Shown: positions 63,929 to 64,000 of the stretch, in pieces | How positions within the stretch are numbered: the stretch's first letter is position 1 | Layout of the letters: every line of letters begins with the position of its first letter | Source: JABMMZ01 sp044357345 | GTDB taxonomy: Bacteria > Bacteroidota > Bacteroidia > NS11-12g > UBA955 | Assembly: GCA_044357345.1 (NCBI GenBank) | Contig: JBIKPR010000005.1 | Coordinates: forward strand, 6,453 to 70,452 | Direction: 5' to 3' | Length of the DNA stretch: 64,000 bases | Program-made: the position numbers and the translations under genes | Notes under the pieces: generated by a model | What the model was told of the DNA's origin: nothing | Databases searched by the model: none | What the model saw: the letters and a program-made list of their open reading frames with translations, nothing else

Positions 63929-64000
63929 AATTTTACTTTTTTAGAGTTTGAATTTGAGCACAAATACACAATAAGTATAAAATCCTAAGCCTTGCAACTA

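Larger units (their letters stand above)
63135..64000. other. Largely non-coding right end of the window
   Basis: About 865 bases with no long ORF. It contains the upstream region of the secreted-protein gene, a candidate small RNA unit at 63597-63690, a minus-strand terminator at 63722-63761 and a weak 30-codon frame. A 15-mer GATTTTATATTAAAA occurs at 63319-63333 and 63575-63589 (low-complexity). Any gene to the right begins beyond the window. Confidence 0.5.

Noticed and set aside
1..64000. tRNA, rRNA, insertion sequences, prophage
   Set aside because: I looked for conserved tRNA arms, rRNA core sequences, transposase motifs and phage structural genes and saw none; a covariance or profile search would be needed to be certain.

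Overview
The window looks like a chromosomal segment of a Bacteroidota bacterium. The DNA is AT-rich (about one third G+C by eye). Genes lack obvious Shine-Dalgarno sites, and several start with TTG or GTG. The best promoters fit the Bacteroidota pattern TTG/TTTG, about 19 bases, TAnnTTTG. Gliding and type IX secretion (T9SS) genes are present: gldB, gldA, gldF and gldG, plus four large secreted proteins with T9SS sorting domains of type A or type B. I see no rRNA, tRNA, insertion sequence, prophage or CRISPR array. Most of the window is core chromosome.

Layout. 1-9.8 kb: a multihaem cytochrome-TPR protein cut by the left edge, a TonB-C-like protein, NAD(P)HX repair enzyme (nnr), a lipoprotein, release factor 3 (prfC), an exported unknown, a GT-C-type membrane protein and a PabC-like aminotransferase. 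9.8-15.2 kb: a 1780-residue secreted protein with BNR/Vps10-type repeats, a GEVED-like domain and PKD-like domains. 15.2-22.3 kb: DUF3820, a lipocalin-like lipoprotein, bifunctional nuclease, etfA/etfB, a TPR protein, a thioesterase, nadE, an outer-membrane barrel and gldB. 22.3-31.5 kb, all minus strand: trkH, heptose-7-P kinase, class I aminotransferase, gldG-gldF-gldA and a second GT-C-type protein. 31.5-36.9 kb: dnaX, divergent from rpsP-rimM-trmD-exonuclease-pseudouridine synthase. 36.9-49.8 kb: Leu/Val dehydrogenase, Sua5, a sigma-54 type response regulator, a type B secreted protein, an M16 protease, gyrA and a TPR protein. 49.9-63.1 kb: a Gre-like protein, a large type A secreted protein, a DUF3127 OB-like protein, an M42 peptidase, an LpxL-type acyltransferase, ArsR and XRE regulators, an MFS transporter, lepA and a last type A secreted protein. 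63.1-64 kb is mainly non-coding and holds a candidate small RNA.

Three things deserve most attention. (1) dnaX is split between two frames exactly at a run of ten A residues. The second part lies in the -1 frame and is open from the run itself, so the gene is built to give a short gamma-like form (369 aa) and, after slippage, a tau-like form (about 567 aa). A homopolymer sequencing error must be excluded. (2) Upstream of the XRE regulator gene are four perfect TTTACA-NN-TGTAAA dyads at an exact 22-bp period; a diverged copy of the same leader, also with 22-bp spacing, lies about 315 bp further out. (3) At 63.6 kb a consensus promoter is followed within about 60 bases by a strong intrinsic terminator with no reading frame, which fits a short non-coding RNA.

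Functionally the window combines envelope and surface work (T9SS cargo, Gld proteins, LPS heptose kinase, acyltransferase, GT-C proteins) with translation, replication and NAD metabolism (prfC, lepA, rpsP-rimM-trmD, Sua5, dnaX, gyrA, nnr, nadE). All functional calls come from reading motifs and overall family resemblance; no database search was run.
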